Below, in pieces: positions 22,091 through 22,288 of a stretch of 22,288 bases of DNA; positions within the stretch are counted from its first letter, which is position 1, and each line of letters begins with the position of its first letter. Under the pieces are notes generated by a model. The model was not told where the DNA came from and searched no databases. It worked only from the letters and a program-made list of their open reading frames with translations. The translations under genes were made by a program, and so were the position numbers. Source of the stretch: a virus; the IMG/VR virus record IMGVR_UViG_3300023180_000444, positions 1 through 22,288 of that record; one strand, given 5' to 3'.

Positions 22091-22223
22091 ATTAGAACTA
22101 CAAGATTGTATAATTTACAATATTTTACACAAAATTCTAATATATTTTGTATATTGTACAACCTAGCGCAGGCGGTTATCCGGTACCTACTCATTCCGTC
22201 TTAGTATCTTACGTACAACGGCA

Positions 22224-22256
22224 GTTATGTCTTGAAATGCTATCTCCAAGCATAAC
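22224..22256. other. Strong stem-loop of unknown role
   Basis: GTTATG-T-CTTG pairs with CAAG-CATAAC: 10 base pairs with one bulged T and a 12-base loop. It is followed three bases later by the terminator-like hairpin at 22259-22279. Together they could be the 3' part of a small plus-strand RNA. No homologue is recognised. Confidence 0.45.
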
Positions 22257-22258
22257 CT

Positions 22259-22279
22259 GTGGGAATGACCCACTCTTTT
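22259..22279 (+). terminator. Terminator-like hairpin
   Basis: GTGGG and CCCAC pair around AATGA, followed on the plus strand by TCTTTT. The stem is short (5 bp) but GC-rich. No plus-strand coding gene precedes it, so it would end either a non-coding RNA or read-through. Confidence 0.4.
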
Positions 22280-22288
22280 AGCCTATTC

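Larger units (their letters stand above)
21873..22288. other. Non-coding block upstream of the leftward operon
   Basis: No convincing gene is visible on either strand. The block holds a late promoter (21900-21906), several stem-loops (21924-21943, 21982-21996, 22029-22042, 22224-22256), an imperfect two-copy direct repeat (21993-22090), a very AT-rich stretch with inverted repeats (22104-22165) and a less AT-rich segment (about 22160-22230). It may be an intergenic control region, a structured RNA or a replication or packaging site. Confidence 0.55.

Noticed and set aside
22016-22204. 62-residue plus-strand ORF, and a possible tRNA around GAGTTCGCAC
   Set aside because: The ORF has no SD and runs over hairpins and repeats; the tRNA lacks pairing T, anticodon and acceptor stems.
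1-22288. Prophage integration or mobile elements, CRISPR arrays, tRNA clusters
   Set aside because: No integrase, transposase, att-like duplication, regular short repeats or cloverleaf was found by reading both strands.

Overview
The window looks like part of the genome of a marine T4-like myovirus, of the kind that infects cyanobacteria or SAR11/Pelagibacter. It is AT-rich and tightly packed, with genes separated by 0 to 15 bases and Shine-Dalgarno sequences that often overlap the preceding stop codon. It carries a recognisable T4-type head module: portal gp20, acidic core protein gp67-like, prohead protease gp21, scaffold gp22 and major capsid protein gp23. There is no integrase, tRNA gene, CRISPR array or insertion sequence. 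Product names rest on motifs and remembered family patterns; no database search was run.

Layout, right to left, because almost everything is on the minus strand. (1) 21873-22288 is a non-coding block with hairpins and a two-copy imperfect repeat. (2) 18176-21872 holds two Ala/Gly-rich proteins of unknown role that share a C-terminal motif. (3) 17062-18179 is the only plus-strand island: a gp26-like baseplate hub/assembly protein followed by a small ORF in the -1 frame. (4) 12388-16982 carries a tape-measure-like protein, portal gp20 and a 79-residue protein. (5) 11757-12416 is a Rossmann-like protein resembling the DUF115/GT42 group, sitting inside the head module. (6) 7861-11690 is gp67-like, gp21, gp22 and gp23, closed by a strong terminator. 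(7) 7496-7783 is a small orphan gene with its own sigma70-like promoter. (8) 1-7390 is a run of nine virion/tail-fibre-like genes, several of them paralogues, ending in a partial protein with seven tandem W/Y/G carbohydrate-binding-like modules.

Regulation: a T4-type late promoter core, ATAAATA or close to it, recurs in the gaps between gene blocks and was not noticed inside genes in the sense direction. The head, tail and fibre blocks are therefore probably separate late transcripts.

The most interesting signal is at the gp26/small-ORF junction. A canonical -1 slippery heptamer (T TTT TTC, 17946-17952) is followed after 3 bases by a perfect 9-bp inverted repeat. The downstream ORF is open in exactly the -1 frame and has no convincing start of its own. 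This suggests a programmed frameshift making a gp26-fusion protein, analogous to the G/GT tail assembly chaperones of lambda-like phages, right beside the tape-measure gene.
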